From CAZOIA01 sp964579675 (GTDB lineage Bacteria > Planctomycetota > Phycisphaerae > UBA1845 > PWPN01), in NCBI GenBank assembly GCA_964579675.1, contig CAZOIA010000062.1:1-26691 (forward strand): a stretch of 26,691 nucleotides of DNA, written 5' to 3'. The notes beneath the pieces were generated by a model that did no database searches, was not told the origin of the DNA, and worked only from the letters and a program-made list of their open reading frames with translations. The translations under genes were made by a program, and so were the position numbers. Position 1 is the stretch's first letter, and the number at the start of each line of letters is the position of its first letter. Positions 1 to 7,402 of the stretch are shown piece after piece.

Positions 1-732
1 TTGACGATGACAGAACTGCTGACAGCCGCCCAGATGCGCGCCATCGAACAGGCCGCGATCGAGAGCGGCGAGGTCACCGGGCTTGAGCTGATGGAGCGGG
101 CAGGGCGCGGGGTTGTCGAGGCTATTCTGGAGGAATGGCCGGAGATGGCAAAGACCTCGCACCGCGCCGTGGTGTTGTGCGGGCCGGGGAACAACGGCGG
201 CGACGGGTTCGTGGTGGCCCGGCACCTGGTGGGCCGGGGCTACCACGTTTCGGTGGACCTGGTGGGCGAGTCGTCGAGGCTGGCAGGCGATGCGGCGGTC
301 AATCATGCGATCGCATGCAAGATGGGCGTGCCGATCCGTGGTCTGAACGATGCCGAGGCGTTGCGGCGGGCGGTCCGACGGTGGCGGCGATGCGAGGTGA
401 TCGTCGATGCCCTGCTGGGGACGGGCTTCTCGGGCGAGGTGCGTGAGCCGCTGGCGGGGATCATCCTGCGGATCAATGGACTCAAGGGCCCGCTGGTGGT
501 GGCGATCGACGTTCCGTCGGGTCTCGACGCGGACACCGGCGTCGCGGGCGTGGTGGCGGTCCGGGCGAGCCAGACTATCACGTTCCTAGCCCGGAAAGCG
601 GGTTATGCGCAACCGTCGGCCGCGTGTTACGTGGGCCGGGTCACCGTCGTGGACATCGGCGCGCCGACGAGACTGATCCTGTCGCGGCTCAAAGAATCCG
701 GGATCGCAGACTGTTACCGAGAACGGCACTAG
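1..732 (+). CDS. nnrE: NAD(P)H-hydrate epimerase (YjeF N-terminal domain), stand-alone
   Basis: Interconverts the R and S forms of hydrated NAD(P)H (NAD(P)HX), the first half of the nicotinamide repair pathway in the cytoplasm. The 243-residue protein has the YjeF_N signatures: GPGNNGGDGFVVARHL at residues 61-76 (nucleotide binding), VDALLGTG at 135-142, and DVPSGLDADTG at 170-180 containing the catalytic-region aspartate. The usual C-terminal ADP-dependent dehydratase domain (NnrD) is absent, so this is the single-domain form; a dehydratase would have to be encoded elsewhere. The start is uncertain because the frame opens with TTG at base 1, with ATG at base 7 as the alternative, and upstream sequence lies outside the window. 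The length fits a complete epimerase domain. Its stop shares the four bases CTAG with the stop of the convergent gene on the minus strand. Confidence 0.9.
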   Translation: MTMTELLTAAQMRAIEQAAIESGEVTGLELMERAGRGVVEAILEEWPEMAKTSHRAVVLCGPGNNGGDGFVVARHLVGRGYHVSVDLVGESSRLAGDAAVNHAIACKMGVPIRGLNDAEALRRAVRRWRRCEVIVDALLGTGFSGEVREPLAGIILRINGLKGPLVVAIDVPSGLDADTGVAGVVAVRASQTITFLARKAGYAQPSAACYVGRVTVVDIGAPTRLILSRLKESGIADCYRERH

Positions 733-1778
733 CGGCTGGGGGCGGCGGGCCGGCTTGTCGTGGCCGGCTGAGTGGCGCCCGCCGGTCTGGTGGTGCCGGG
801 TGGTCGCTTCTTGTAGCCGACGCGGGCGTTGAGCCTGTTCAAATGGGCCTGTCGCTCTTGCCGCTGATCCTCGGTCGGGATGCGCTCCAGTCGGGCCAGG
901 AGCTGATTGAACAGCTCGACCCGGATCGGGTGCTCCAACTTCATCCGGCGCTGGCGTAGCTCTTCGAGTTTCTCGCGGGCCCTCTGGAGTTCGGCTGCGT
1001 CCTTCTTGGGGTCCTTGGGATCGGCTTGTGTGATCTGGGTGAAGCGGGCATCGAGGTCATCGAATTCCTTCTGATGTTTCTCCCGGTAGCGGGCGGCTTG
1101 CCCGCGTAATTCTCGGAGGATGGAATACGCGGTCTGCCGCTGCCCGGCATCCAGTTTGTAGGCCTCAACGAAAGAGCGGACCCGGAACTCCCATGCGTCT
1201 TCAAACCTGGTGATACTGCGGGGCGGAGGACTTCCGCTGCGGCCGATGTCGGCGGGGCGGACTTCGCCTCGGGACCATCGCTCCATCTGCTGATCGAACT
1301 GCTGAAACTGGCGATTCATGATCTCCAGATCTCTGTCGTGCTTGCCTTTCTGCTCTTCATTGAGGATCCGGCGCCATTCCATGTTGCCGTCGACGATTTC
1401 CTTGCGGATGGCGGCCACCAGAGGCCCTCCCCGCCGGGCCCAGTCCTTGGCTGCCTCCGCGGACGGCATTTCCTTGTTGATCTGGTAGTAGTAATACTCG
1501 GCGAACAGCGAGCGGGTATCCTTTTCGTACTCCTTGAGGAATCGCTTGACCCGCAGGTTCAACAGTTGCCGGCTGTACTCCTCCTGGTCCGGATTGAGGT
1601 TGTAGTGTCGGGCCATCTGCTTGACGTATCTGTCGACGATCGGCTCGATACTCCAGGTGAGCGGGGATCCGCCGAAAAGGCCCTTCTTCTCACCGGCGTC
1701 CGCCCGGGCCGGGGCCGGGCTCGCATGCCAGACAGGCACGAGCGCGATAAGAGCAATGATGGCAGAGTTCTTCCGCAT
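729..1778 (-). CDS. Secreted helical protein with Spy/CpxP-like (LTxxQ) motifs
   Basis: A 349-residue exported protein. The ATG at 1778 is chosen because it follows an AGAGG ribosome site and begins a clear signal peptide (MRKN, a hydrophobic run, then an APARA-type cleavage region near residue 27). The frame stays open 55 codons upstream, but that part looks non-coding. The mature part is charged, Glu/Gln/Arg-rich and predicted almost wholly helical. It contains two similar modules. Each begins with an L-x-x-x-Q motif (LNPDQ, LDAGQ) and ends with another Q motif (LNEEQ, PTEDQ). This resembles the LTxxQ signature of Spy/CpxP periplasmic chaperones, although the protein is about twice their usual length. 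The last 30 residues are a Pro/Thr/Ala-rich tail with repeated TRPA/TQPA. A periplasmic chaperone or stress-sensor role is only inferred from these motifs. Confidence 0.75.
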   Translation of the reverse strand: MRKNSAIIALIALVPVWHASPAPARADAGEKKGLFGGSPLTWSIEPIVDRYVKQMARHYNLNPDQEEYSRQLLNLRVKRFLKEYEKDTRSLFAEYYYYQINKEMPSAEAAKDWARRGGPLVAAIRKEIVDGNMEWRRILNEEQKGKHDRDLEIMNRQFQQFDQQMERWSRGEVRPADIGRSGSPPPRSITRFEDAWEFRVRSFVEAYKLDAGQRQTAYSILRELRGQAARYREKHQKEFDDLDARFTQITQADPKDPKKDAAELQRAREKLEELRQRRMKLEHPIRVELFNQLLARLERIPTEDQRQERQAHLNRLNARVGYKKRPPGTTRPAGATQPATTSRPAAPSR

Positions 1779-1812
1779 GGACGTTATCCTCTCAGGCCGA
1801 CTCCCGATTCGC

Positions 1813-1840
1813 AACCATCCCCGCGAGAGCGGGCATGGTT
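1813..1840 (-). repeat. Stem-loop in the leader of the Spy-like gene
   Basis: Arms 1813-1824 and 1829-1840 pair over 11 of 12 positions around a four-base loop (GAGA read on +). It lies 35 bases upstream of the start codon at 1778. There is no T-run on either side, so it is not an intrinsic terminator; it may stabilise or regulate the leader mRNA. Confidence 0.5.
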
Positions 1841-1950
1841 GGGGCCCTTTCCCGTGAACTGTTATCGGCATTGTCACGCAACGACCCTCGGCAAACAGGT
1901 CGCCGCCGACCCAGGCCGCCTGGTCTCCATCCGTGGTGAGCACTCGGTAT

Positions 1951-1956
1951 ATTATA
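1951..1956 (-). promoter_or_regulatory. Candidate -10 box for the Spy-like gene
   Basis: On the minus strand this reads TATAAT, a perfect sigma-70 -10 hexamer in otherwise GC-rich DNA. No convincing -35 box stands 16-18 bases upstream. It would give a leader of about 165 bases before the ATG at 1778. Confidence 0.4.
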
Positions 1957-2108
1957 TCGACAACAGCTTGTCCGGTTGCGTATTGGATCGGTCTCGTCCA
2001 GGGGGGCTGACCAGCCTCTCAGCCATCCGGTTCCCGGAAGACGAGGAACAGATGATACCCGATGAATGGCGGTGGGGACAAGGCGGGCGGTGGGGGGAAG
2101 AGGCGTTT

Positions 2109-3446
2109 TCAGCCCTTTGAGGCCCGGTTCGGCGAGAGGTACCGCCTGACGAGGCGGCTGAGCCGGAGCTTCCAGAACCGTTTGGGCAGGGCGTTCAATC
2201 CGGGATGCTGGGGGTCTGCGGCCAGCCCGCGGTCGATCATCTCCCGCGCCTCGGTCCAGCGGCCGAGATGGAGATAGGCCAGGGCCAGCTTGTGCAGGGC
2301 CATCACGTTGTCCGGGTCGCACTGCAGAGCATCCAGGCAGTGGCGGATGCCGGCGTGGAAGTCGTTCTCGATGAATCGGCAGACGGCAAGATTGTGGTGC
2401 GCGCCGGCCAGGGTGGGCTCGAGCTGGATCATGTGCTCGAAGTGTTCGGCGGCTTCGGAGGCTCTCCCGAGTTCTAGCAGACAGTTGCCCATAGCCATCA
2501 GGGCAACGCAGTCGTCGGGATCGTCCTCCAGCGCGAGGTAAAGATGGCGAAGGGCCTCGTAGTGATTGCCTCTTCGCAGCTCGGCCTCGCCGAGGTGGGC
2601 CCGCAGCCCGGGGTACTGCTCGTCGCGGGCCAGGGCGGCCTCGAAGTAGCGGACTGCCTCGTCCGCCTCGTCGCTCTGGGAGGCAATCAGGCCGAGCATG
2701 ATGAGAGCCCGCTGGCACTGGGGGTCCAGCTCGTGGACAAGCTGGAACTTAGCGGCGGCGGCGGGCAGGTCGTCCATCTCGATCAGCAGATCGCCCAGAT
2801 CCGCGAGGAGATCGGTGTTGCCCGGGTCGGCTCGCAGGGCCGAGAGGTAGAACTCGTGGGCCTCCTGGTACTGTTTCTGGGCCCGGTGGGCCTCGGCAAT
2901 ACGCTGGCGTACCTGAGGGTAGTGGGGCTCGATTTCCAGGACCCGCTTCCAGCAGTAAATCGCCTTTCGAAGCTTGCCCCTGGCCGCCAGAGACTCGGCC
3001 ACGTGGTGAAAGCAGTTGGGACAGTCGGGGTTGATCTGCTGGGCGAGGTAGAACATCTCCTCCGCGCTGTGGTGTTGGCCCATACGGGTGTAGGCGGCGA
3101 TCCGGTGGCAGTAGGCGGGCTCGAAGTCGGGATGGAGCTGGGCGAGACCTTCGAGGGCTTGGACCGCATCGTTGTGGCGCCCGACGCGGATCAGATTGAT
3201 GGCCCGGGCCGTGTCGATCTCCAGTTGTCCGGGATCGAGGAGGAGGGCCTGGTCATAGGCTTCAATGGCCTGCTCGTAACGTCCGAGCTGGTCGAGGATC
3301 TGGCCCCGCTGGGCATGCCAGTTGGGGTCGTTGGGATTGATGGCGATGGCGGCGTCCAGCTCGTCCAGAGCTTCGGTCCATTGCTCGGCTTCGGTAAGCT
3401 GTAGTGCGCGTTCGATCCGGTTCTCGGCATCCAGCCAATCGTTCAT
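2109..3446 (-). CDS. Tetratricopeptide-repeat (TPR) protein
   Basis: A 445-residue protein built almost entirely of about twelve tandem 34-residue TPR units, from residue 8 to about 425. Typical unit boundaries carry the A-x-x-x-x-P pattern, for example AIAINPND, ALLLDPGQ, VLEIEPHY, ALRADPGN, ALEDDPDD and ALQCDPDN. No signal peptide or membrane segment is present, so it is probably a cytoplasmic scaffold. The C-terminus is basic (KRFWKLRLSRLVRRYL). The ATG at 3446 (MNDWLDAENR) is chosen because it follows GGGTGGGAG and starts directly before the first repeat; the open frame upstream to 3872 overlaps the neighbouring gene and has no repeats. It lies downstream of the Minf_1886 gene in the same direction after a 206-base gap, so co-transcription is possible but not certain. 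TPR proteins bind other proteins; the partner cannot be inferred. Confidence 0.88.
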   Translation of the reverse strand: MNDWLDAENRIERALQLTEAEQWTEALDELDAAIAINPNDPNWHAQRGQILDQLGRYEQAIEAYDQALLLDPGQLEIDTARAINLIRVGRHNDAVQALEGLAQLHPDFEPAYCHRIAAYTRMGQHHSAEEMFYLAQQINPDCPNCFHHVAESLAARGKLRKAIYCWKRVLEIEPHYPQVRQRIAEAHRAQKQYQEAHEFYLSALRADPGNTDLLADLGDLLIEMDDLPAAAAKFQLVHELDPQCQRALIMLGLIASQSDEADEAVRYFEAALARDEQYPGLRAHLGEAELRRGNHYEALRHLYLALEDDPDDCVALMAMGNCLLELGRASEAAEHFEHMIQLEPTLAGAHHNLAVCRFIENDFHAGIRHCLDALQCDPDNVMALHKLALAYLHLGRWTEAREMIDRGLAADPQHPGLNALPKRFWKLRLSRLVRRYLSPNRASKG

Positions 3447-3652
3447 GGCTCCCACCCGAGTTGAGAGGGCTGCGAAGAGCTTCACCCGTGCCGATCCGGT
3501 AGAAATATCGGCTACGAGGCGAGGGCCCGCGCGGTAAAAATGGCGTGGGTATCCGCCCAATTCCGGGGCGTTATCGGCCGGACAGAAAGGGCCGGGCGGC
3601 CGTTGCCCGGGCGGGGGAGAAGTGGACGTCCCGGGAGCGGCTTGCGATTGCC

Positions 3653-4165
3653 CTATTCGATGTGATAACTCTGGTCGAAGGCTTGATCGAAGGAGAAGAC
3701 GTTCTCGAAGTCCTTGATGGAATCGGTGGGCTGTTTCTGCAGCCAGTCGTTTTCGACCAGGGCGAAGATGATGGCTCCGATGTCCTCGGTGCGGGTGACG
3801 CCCCATCGGGCGAGGACGGTGCGGGCCATCAGACCCCATCGGTTGAGAGCGACATCGCGAACCGTCCGGCAAAGCTCCTGCCCGGTGACGTGGCGATTCA
3901 TCTTCTCCAGCCCGCCGGCGGTTTGAAGCGCCTCGGCGATATCCGGGGGTAGTCTCTCCGCCTCGCTCAGGCGCCGGAGTTCCTCAAGGTCAATCTCGTT
4001 CTGGGCCATCCACTGGGCGAGAGTTGCCTGGGCCGGGGACATGGGTCCGTGTACCTGCTCCGAGGCGGCCCCGATGCACTCCTGGACGAACACGAAGGCC
4101 TCCATGGGATATCGGCCCAACTCGTGGATCACCTGTTGCATGGGCTTTCTGGGCGGGTGAGGCAT
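3653..4165 (-). CDS. Minf_1886 family protein (Verrucomicrobia/Planctomycetes-restricted, function unknown)
   Basis: A 170-residue protein that I recognise as the Minf_1886 family (Verrucomicrobia/Planctomycetes-restricted; TIGR04138 as I recall). Visible family hallmarks are RYPMEAFVFVQECIG near the N-terminus, HVTGQELCRTVRDVALNRWG in the middle, then GLMARTVLARWGV and TEDIGAIIFALVENDWL, ending in a SIKDFENVFSFDQAF segment. No signal peptide, membrane segment or metal motif is seen. No biochemical function is known to me. It starts nine bases after the PSP1-domain gene stops, so the two are almost certainly one transcript; this pairing is the only hint of function. Confidence 0.88.
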   Translation of the reverse strand: MPHPPRKPMQQVIHELGRYPMEAFVFVQECIGAASEQVHGPMSPAQATLAQWMAQNEIDLEELRRLSEAERLPPDIAEALQTAGGLEKMNRHVTGQELCRTVRDVALNRWGLMARTVLARWGVTRTEDIGAIIFALVENDWLQKQPTDSIKDFENVFSFDQAFDQSYHIE

Positions 4166-4174
4166 GGGTGAACT

Positions 4175-5443
4175 CTACGGGCTGCTTGAGGGACCGGAGG
4201 AACGGTTGCCGCCCCGCTGTCGCCGTCCGCGCCGCGATGGCCTGCCGCGGCGACGGCGCTTGGGGCGGGAGGCGGGGCCAGCGCCGTTTGTATCGCCGGG
4301 GGTCTCGGCGGCTGAGCCATTGGCTGGGGCAGATGTTGTCTCGGGGGAAGGCGGGAGGCGGTGGTCGCCCGGCCCGGGGGGCGGGGGTGTCGTGGCTGCG
4401 GCGTCCGGGTGCTTCTCAGAACAAGGCTGCTCTGGGGACCGGTCCGGACCGGTTTGGGACTGCGGCGCCAAGTCCGGCTTCGCGTCGGTCTCGGCATCGT
4501 GGCCCCCCCGCGCCGGTGGCGCGGGGAGATTCGTTTCGAGAATGTCCTCGACTGCCACGGCGATGACCTGGCCGTCCTCGGTCTTGACCTTGCAGAGTTG
4601 CGTGAGGACCTGTCGATCGACCACCCGTCCAATTCCCTGGGGGGTGGAAACCCAGGTGCCGGTCCCGGGGAGCTTCTTGCTGAGGGTCTCGTAGCATTCG
4701 TTTTCGTACCGCAGGCAACACTTCAGGCGGCCGCAACGACCGCTGACCTTGGCCACGTCGAGGGTGGTCTTCTGCAGCTTGGCCATGGCCATGCCGATCG
4801 GCTTGAGGGCCTTGAGGAAGTTCTTGCAGCAACATTCGCGTCCGCAGGTTTCATAGTCAGCCAGGAGCCGGGCCTCATCCCGTGCCCCGATCTGCCTCAT
4901 CTCGATGCGGGTCTGGAACTCGCTGGCCAACTGCCGGACCAGTTGACGAAAGTCGATCCGTTGATCGGCCATGAAACAGAAGACGATGCGTTCGCCGCCC
5001 AGGATCTGCTCGCAATCGACGATCTTCATGTTCAGGCCGAGTCCCTGTGCGAACCGCCGGCAGATCTCCAACTTGTCGAACGCGGTGTCCTCGATGTGTC
5101 GGAACTCGGCCAGGTCGGCTTGCGTGGCTTCGCGGAGGATGCGGCCATTCTGGAGTCGATACGTCTCCTCGCCGTCGCTCGCCTCGGCATAGGCCCGCAT
5201 CTGCTCTGCGGAGACGAATTGACCACTTCCGGAACAGATGAAGCCCAGGTGCTGCCCGATTTCGAGGCCGCGATGCGTGGCAATGACCACCTTCCTCCCG
5301 CAGTGGAATTCCATGCCCGGCGGATGGGAGAATTCGCCGACGAAGCCCATCTTCCCGTAACGGACGGCGGTGGTGGTGGGGGCCTGGTCCACCGCGTTGC
5401 CGCCGTGCTCGTTGGCCCTGGCAGGAGTGTCGCAATTGGCCAT
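4175..5443 (-). CDS. PSP1-domain protein (RicT/YaaT-like) with an arginine-rich tail
   Basis: A 422-residue protein with a PSP1 domain at about residues 25-300. The cysteine signature of the family is intact: C200, C204, C205 and C206 in TCGRECCCKNFL, then C237, C242, C243 and C250 in SGRCGRLKCCLRYENEC. In Bacillus subtilis the homologue RicT (YaaT) works with RicA and RicF, binds Fe-S clusters, and promotes RNase Y-dependent mRNA maturation. No RicA or RicF gene is visible here. Residues 305-390 are a Pro-rich linker, and 393-413 are a dense Arg tract (RPKRRRRGRPSRRGRRQRGG) of the kind that binds RNA, which B. subtilis RicT lacks. The ATG at 5443 is chosen at the start of family similarity; its ribosome site is weak. 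It is the first gene of a unit with the Minf_1886 gene. Confidence 0.88.
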   Translation of the reverse strand: MANCDTPARANEHGGNAVDQAPTTTAVRYGKMGFVGEFSHPPGMEFHCGRKVVIATHRGLEIGQHLGFICSGSGQFVSAEQMRAYAEASDGEETYRLQNGRILREATQADLAEFRHIEDTAFDKLEICRRFAQGLGLNMKIVDCEQILGGERIVFCFMADQRIDFRQLVRQLASEFQTRIEMRQIGARDEARLLADYETCGRECCCKNFLKALKPIGMAMAKLQKTTLDVAKVSGRCGRLKCCLRYENECYETLSKKLPGTGTWVSTPQGIGRVVDRQVLTQLCKVKTEDGQVIAVAVEDILETNLPAPPARGGHDAETDAKPDLAPQSQTGPDRSPEQPCSEKHPDAAATTPPPPGPGDHRLPPSPETTSAPANGSAAETPGDTNGAGPASRPKRRRRGRPSRRGRRQRGGNRSSGPSSSP

Positions 5444-5589
5444 GACGATTATTCCGTCCGAACGGGTTCCAAAGCCCGCTGGTCGTCTCTCTGAGATCCA
5501 CCTCGTGCCCGCGGAGGCCGGGGTGCCGGGCCCCCTCCGCCAACGGGACACTCCGGTGGGCCAGCGGCCCGGCTCGGCCTGGCACCTCC

Positions 5590-5618
5590 AATATACTTGT
5601 TGAAGGCCCGTCGAACAA
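5590..5618 (-). promoter_or_regulatory. Candidate promoter for the PSP1/Minf_1886 unit
   Basis: On the minus strand the sequence reads TTGTTC, 17 bases, TATATT. The -10 matches consensus at five of six positions; the -35 has only the TTG core. It would give a leader of about 140 bases before the ATG at 5443. Apart from this and the palindrome at 5751, I see nothing in the 368-base gap 5444-5811. Confidence 0.42.
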
Positions 5619-5750
5619 ACCGCCCGCTGGGTCAGGGTATCGTTCGAGACGCCCGATCCGGACCGGTACCCGGACTTGCGAACCGCGGGTCACTGCTGGT
5701 AAGCTCTTAACGTTCGACTGTCTGCTGGCTTGTGGTGGGCTCGTTCTGTT

Positions 5751-5762
5751 GGTGACGTCACC
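5751..5762. promoter_or_regulatory. 12-base perfect palindrome upstream of the RRM gene
   Basis: GGTGACGTCACC is a perfect palindrome ending 49 bases before the RRM gene start. Its position between two divergent genes suggests an operator for a dimeric regulator, but no second copy was seen in the window. Confidence 0.35.
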
Positions 5763-5811
5763 GCTCCTCCATTAGCCTCCGCATCAGTCCAGTCCGCCAG
5801 GAGCCAATGCC

Positions 5812-6099
5812 ATGGCAAACATCTACATAGGGAACCTTTCGTTCGACACCACCGAGGACCAGCTCAAAGAACTGTTCGGCGAATACGGCGCGGTAGAGCG
5901 CGTCAACATCATCGTGGACCGCGTGACCGGCCGTTCGCGAGGGTTCGGATTCGTCGAGATGTTGGACGACTCAGCCGCCCAGGCGGCGATCGACGGGCTC
6001 AACGGGAAGGATCTGGAAGGCCGCGCGCTGACGGTTAACGTTGCCAGACCGAAGCCGGACGGCGGCGGTCGAAACCGGGGCGGCGGCGGTCGCTACTGA
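5812..6099 (+). CDS. RRM-type glycine-rich RNA-binding protein
   Basis: A 95-residue cytoplasmic protein with one complete RNA recognition motif at residues 1-80 and a short Gly/Arg tail (GGGRNRGGGGRY). Both RNA-contact motifs are present: RNP2 as IYIGNL at residues 4-9 and RNP1 as RGFGFVEM near residue 43-51. This is the small single-RRM family of cyanobacteria (Rbp) and planctomycetes, which binds single-stranded RNA and is often cold-responsive. The ATG at 5812 follows CAGGAG with an eight-base spacer. The gene is divergent from the PSP1-domain gene, itself probably involved in RNA metabolism, and precedes moaA by 215 bases. I saw no intrinsic terminator after it. Confidence 0.93.
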   Translation: MANIYIGNLSFDTTEDQLKELFGEYGAVERVNIIVDRVTGRSRGFGFVEMLDDSAAQAAIDGLNGKDLEGRALTVNVARPKPDGGGRNRGGGGRY

Positions 6100-6314
6100 G
6101 TACACCGCGCGACAAACCAGGAGCGGGGTCCGCAAATGACGCCGGGGCGACGCTGGTCCGCCGGTGCGGACACGCCCGTTCCAGGTGGGCCCGGACCCGG
6201 GAGGCAGTTGGCGGGGCTCTTCGGCTCGGTCCTGACGGACCAGTGTTGCCTTCGCAGTTCCGAGCCCTGCCAATGGGTATCATTAGTGAGGATTGATCGG
6301 CGCCCAGAAACCAG

Positions 6315-7364
6315 ATGAGCCCCGTAAGCACGCAGACTGCGAGCAGCGCAGGGAGGGTATCCGCTGGCCGGCAGCCCGCCGCTGACCGGCGGTCCGCGTT
6401 GGTGCTCGTCGACGGCTATGGTCGGCGAGTGGACCATCTGCGGCTCGCCGTCACTGATCGCTGTGAACTGCGGTGCCGGTACTGCCGCCCGAAGAGGATG
6501 GACCATGACCGGTCCTCGTCGCCGCTCACCGATGAGCAGCGAGTTTCGCTCATCGCGTACCTGGCCGAGCAGTGCGGGCTTGAGGAGGTTCGCTTCACCG
6601 GCGGCGAGCCGCTGCTGCATCCCACCCTGATCGATCTGATCGGCGCCGTCCGGGCGGCTGCGCCCTCCCTCGAGATCGCGATGACGACGAACGGGCAGCG
6701 ACTGGCGGGGATGGCCTCGTCGCTGCGGGGGGCGGGGCTGGATCGACTGAACGTCTCCCTCGACACACTTGACGCGAAGCGCTACCGCGGTCTGACCGGC
6801 GGGGACCTGCCTTCGGTGCTTGCCGGAATCGAGCGGGCGGCAGCGGTCGGACTTACTCCGGTCCGGATCAACACGGTTGTGCTGAGCGGCGTCAACGACG
6901 GCGAACTCGGTCGCCTGGCCGCCTGGGCCGGCGGCCGGGGCCTGGAATTGCGGTTCCTCGAGGTGATGCCGATCGGGCCGGCGGCGGGGTTCAACCGGAG
7001 ACATTTCGTCAGTGCTGAACGGATCAGGCAGGCACTTGCCCGGCGATATACGGTCATCGATCGCGGCCGCGAGTCGGGAAGCACAGCCAGGCGCTATCTG
7101 CTTGTGGATGGCGCGGGGCCGATCGAAGTGGGCATCATCGCACCGGTGTCCGAGCCGTTCTGCGGCGACTGCAGACGGATGCGGCTCACCGCCGACGGTC
7201 GGCTTTTCCGGTGCCTGCTCGACCCCCGCAGCGTGGATCTGGCCGAGCACCTGCGAGGATCCGCCCCGTCAAGCACGATCAGCAGTGCCCTGGAGACCGC
7301 CCTCAAAGCCAAGGCACGCGCCGGCTCTCAGCAACCGACCCCGATGATCCAACTCGGCGGCTGA
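6315..7364 (+). CDS. moaA: GTP 3',8-cyclase (radical SAM), molybdenum cofactor step 1
   Basis: Converts GTP to 3',8-cyclo-GTP using S-adenosylmethionine, the first step of molybdenum cofactor synthesis. The N-terminal radical-SAM cluster ligands are C50, C54 and C57 in TDRCELRCRYC, followed by the SAM-contacting GGEP at 96-99. The C-terminal cluster that binds GTP is C283, C286 and C300, in the spacing C-x2-C-x13-C (FCGDCRRMRLTADG, then FRCL). The protein ends in the functionally required Gly-Gly (MIQLGG). At 349 residues it is slightly longer than usual, because about 30 low-complexity residues precede the LVDGYGRRVDHLRL start of the family. ATG 6315 has a poor ribosome site and an internal start is possible. 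No other moa or mod gene lies nearby. Confidence 0.95.
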   Translation: MSPVSTQTASSAGRVSAGRQPAADRRSALVLVDGYGRRVDHLRLAVTDRCELRCRYCRPKRMDHDRSSSPLTDEQRVSLIAYLAEQCGLEEVRFTGGEPLLHPTLIDLIGAVRAAAPSLEIAMTTNGQRLAGMASSLRGAGLDRLNVSLDTLDAKRYRGLTGGDLPSVLAGIERAAAVGLTPVRINTVVLSGVNDGELGRLAAWAGGRGLELRFLEVMPIGPAAGFNRRHFVSAERIRQALARRYTVIDRGRESGSTARRYLLVDGAGPIEVGIIAPVSEPFCGDCRRMRLTADGRLFRCLLDPRSVDLAEHLRGSAPSSTISSALETALKAKARAGSQQPTPMIQLGG

Positions 7365-7402
7365 TCACTGCCCCGAACCATTCACCTCATGAATGATTTC
7401 GG

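Larger units (their letters stand above)
1779..2108. other. Gene-free stretch: 5' leader and promoter region of the Spy-like gene
   Basis: This 330-base interval separates the Spy-like gene (start 1778) from the end of the TPR gene (2109), both on the minus strand. It holds a consensus -10 box (1951-1956) and an 11-bp hairpin with a GAGA loop (1813-1840), listed separately. Both reading frames that cross it lack a ribosome site and recognisable protein features, so I call no gene here. Confidence 0.6.

Noticed and set aside
4361..5494. 377-codon plus-strand frame
   Set aside because: It is the antisense of the PSP1-domain gene, which has family motifs. Long antisense frames are common in GC-rich DNA, and this one has no ribosome site or recognisable domain.
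5620..5705. Possible tRNA remnant near GGTTCGCAAGTCC (minus strand)
   Set aside because: The T-loop-like stretch is not accompanied by acceptor, D or anticodon arms.
6093..7250. 385-codon minus-strand frame
   Set aside because: It is antisense to moaA, whose cysteine motifs and Gly-Gly end are unmistakable.
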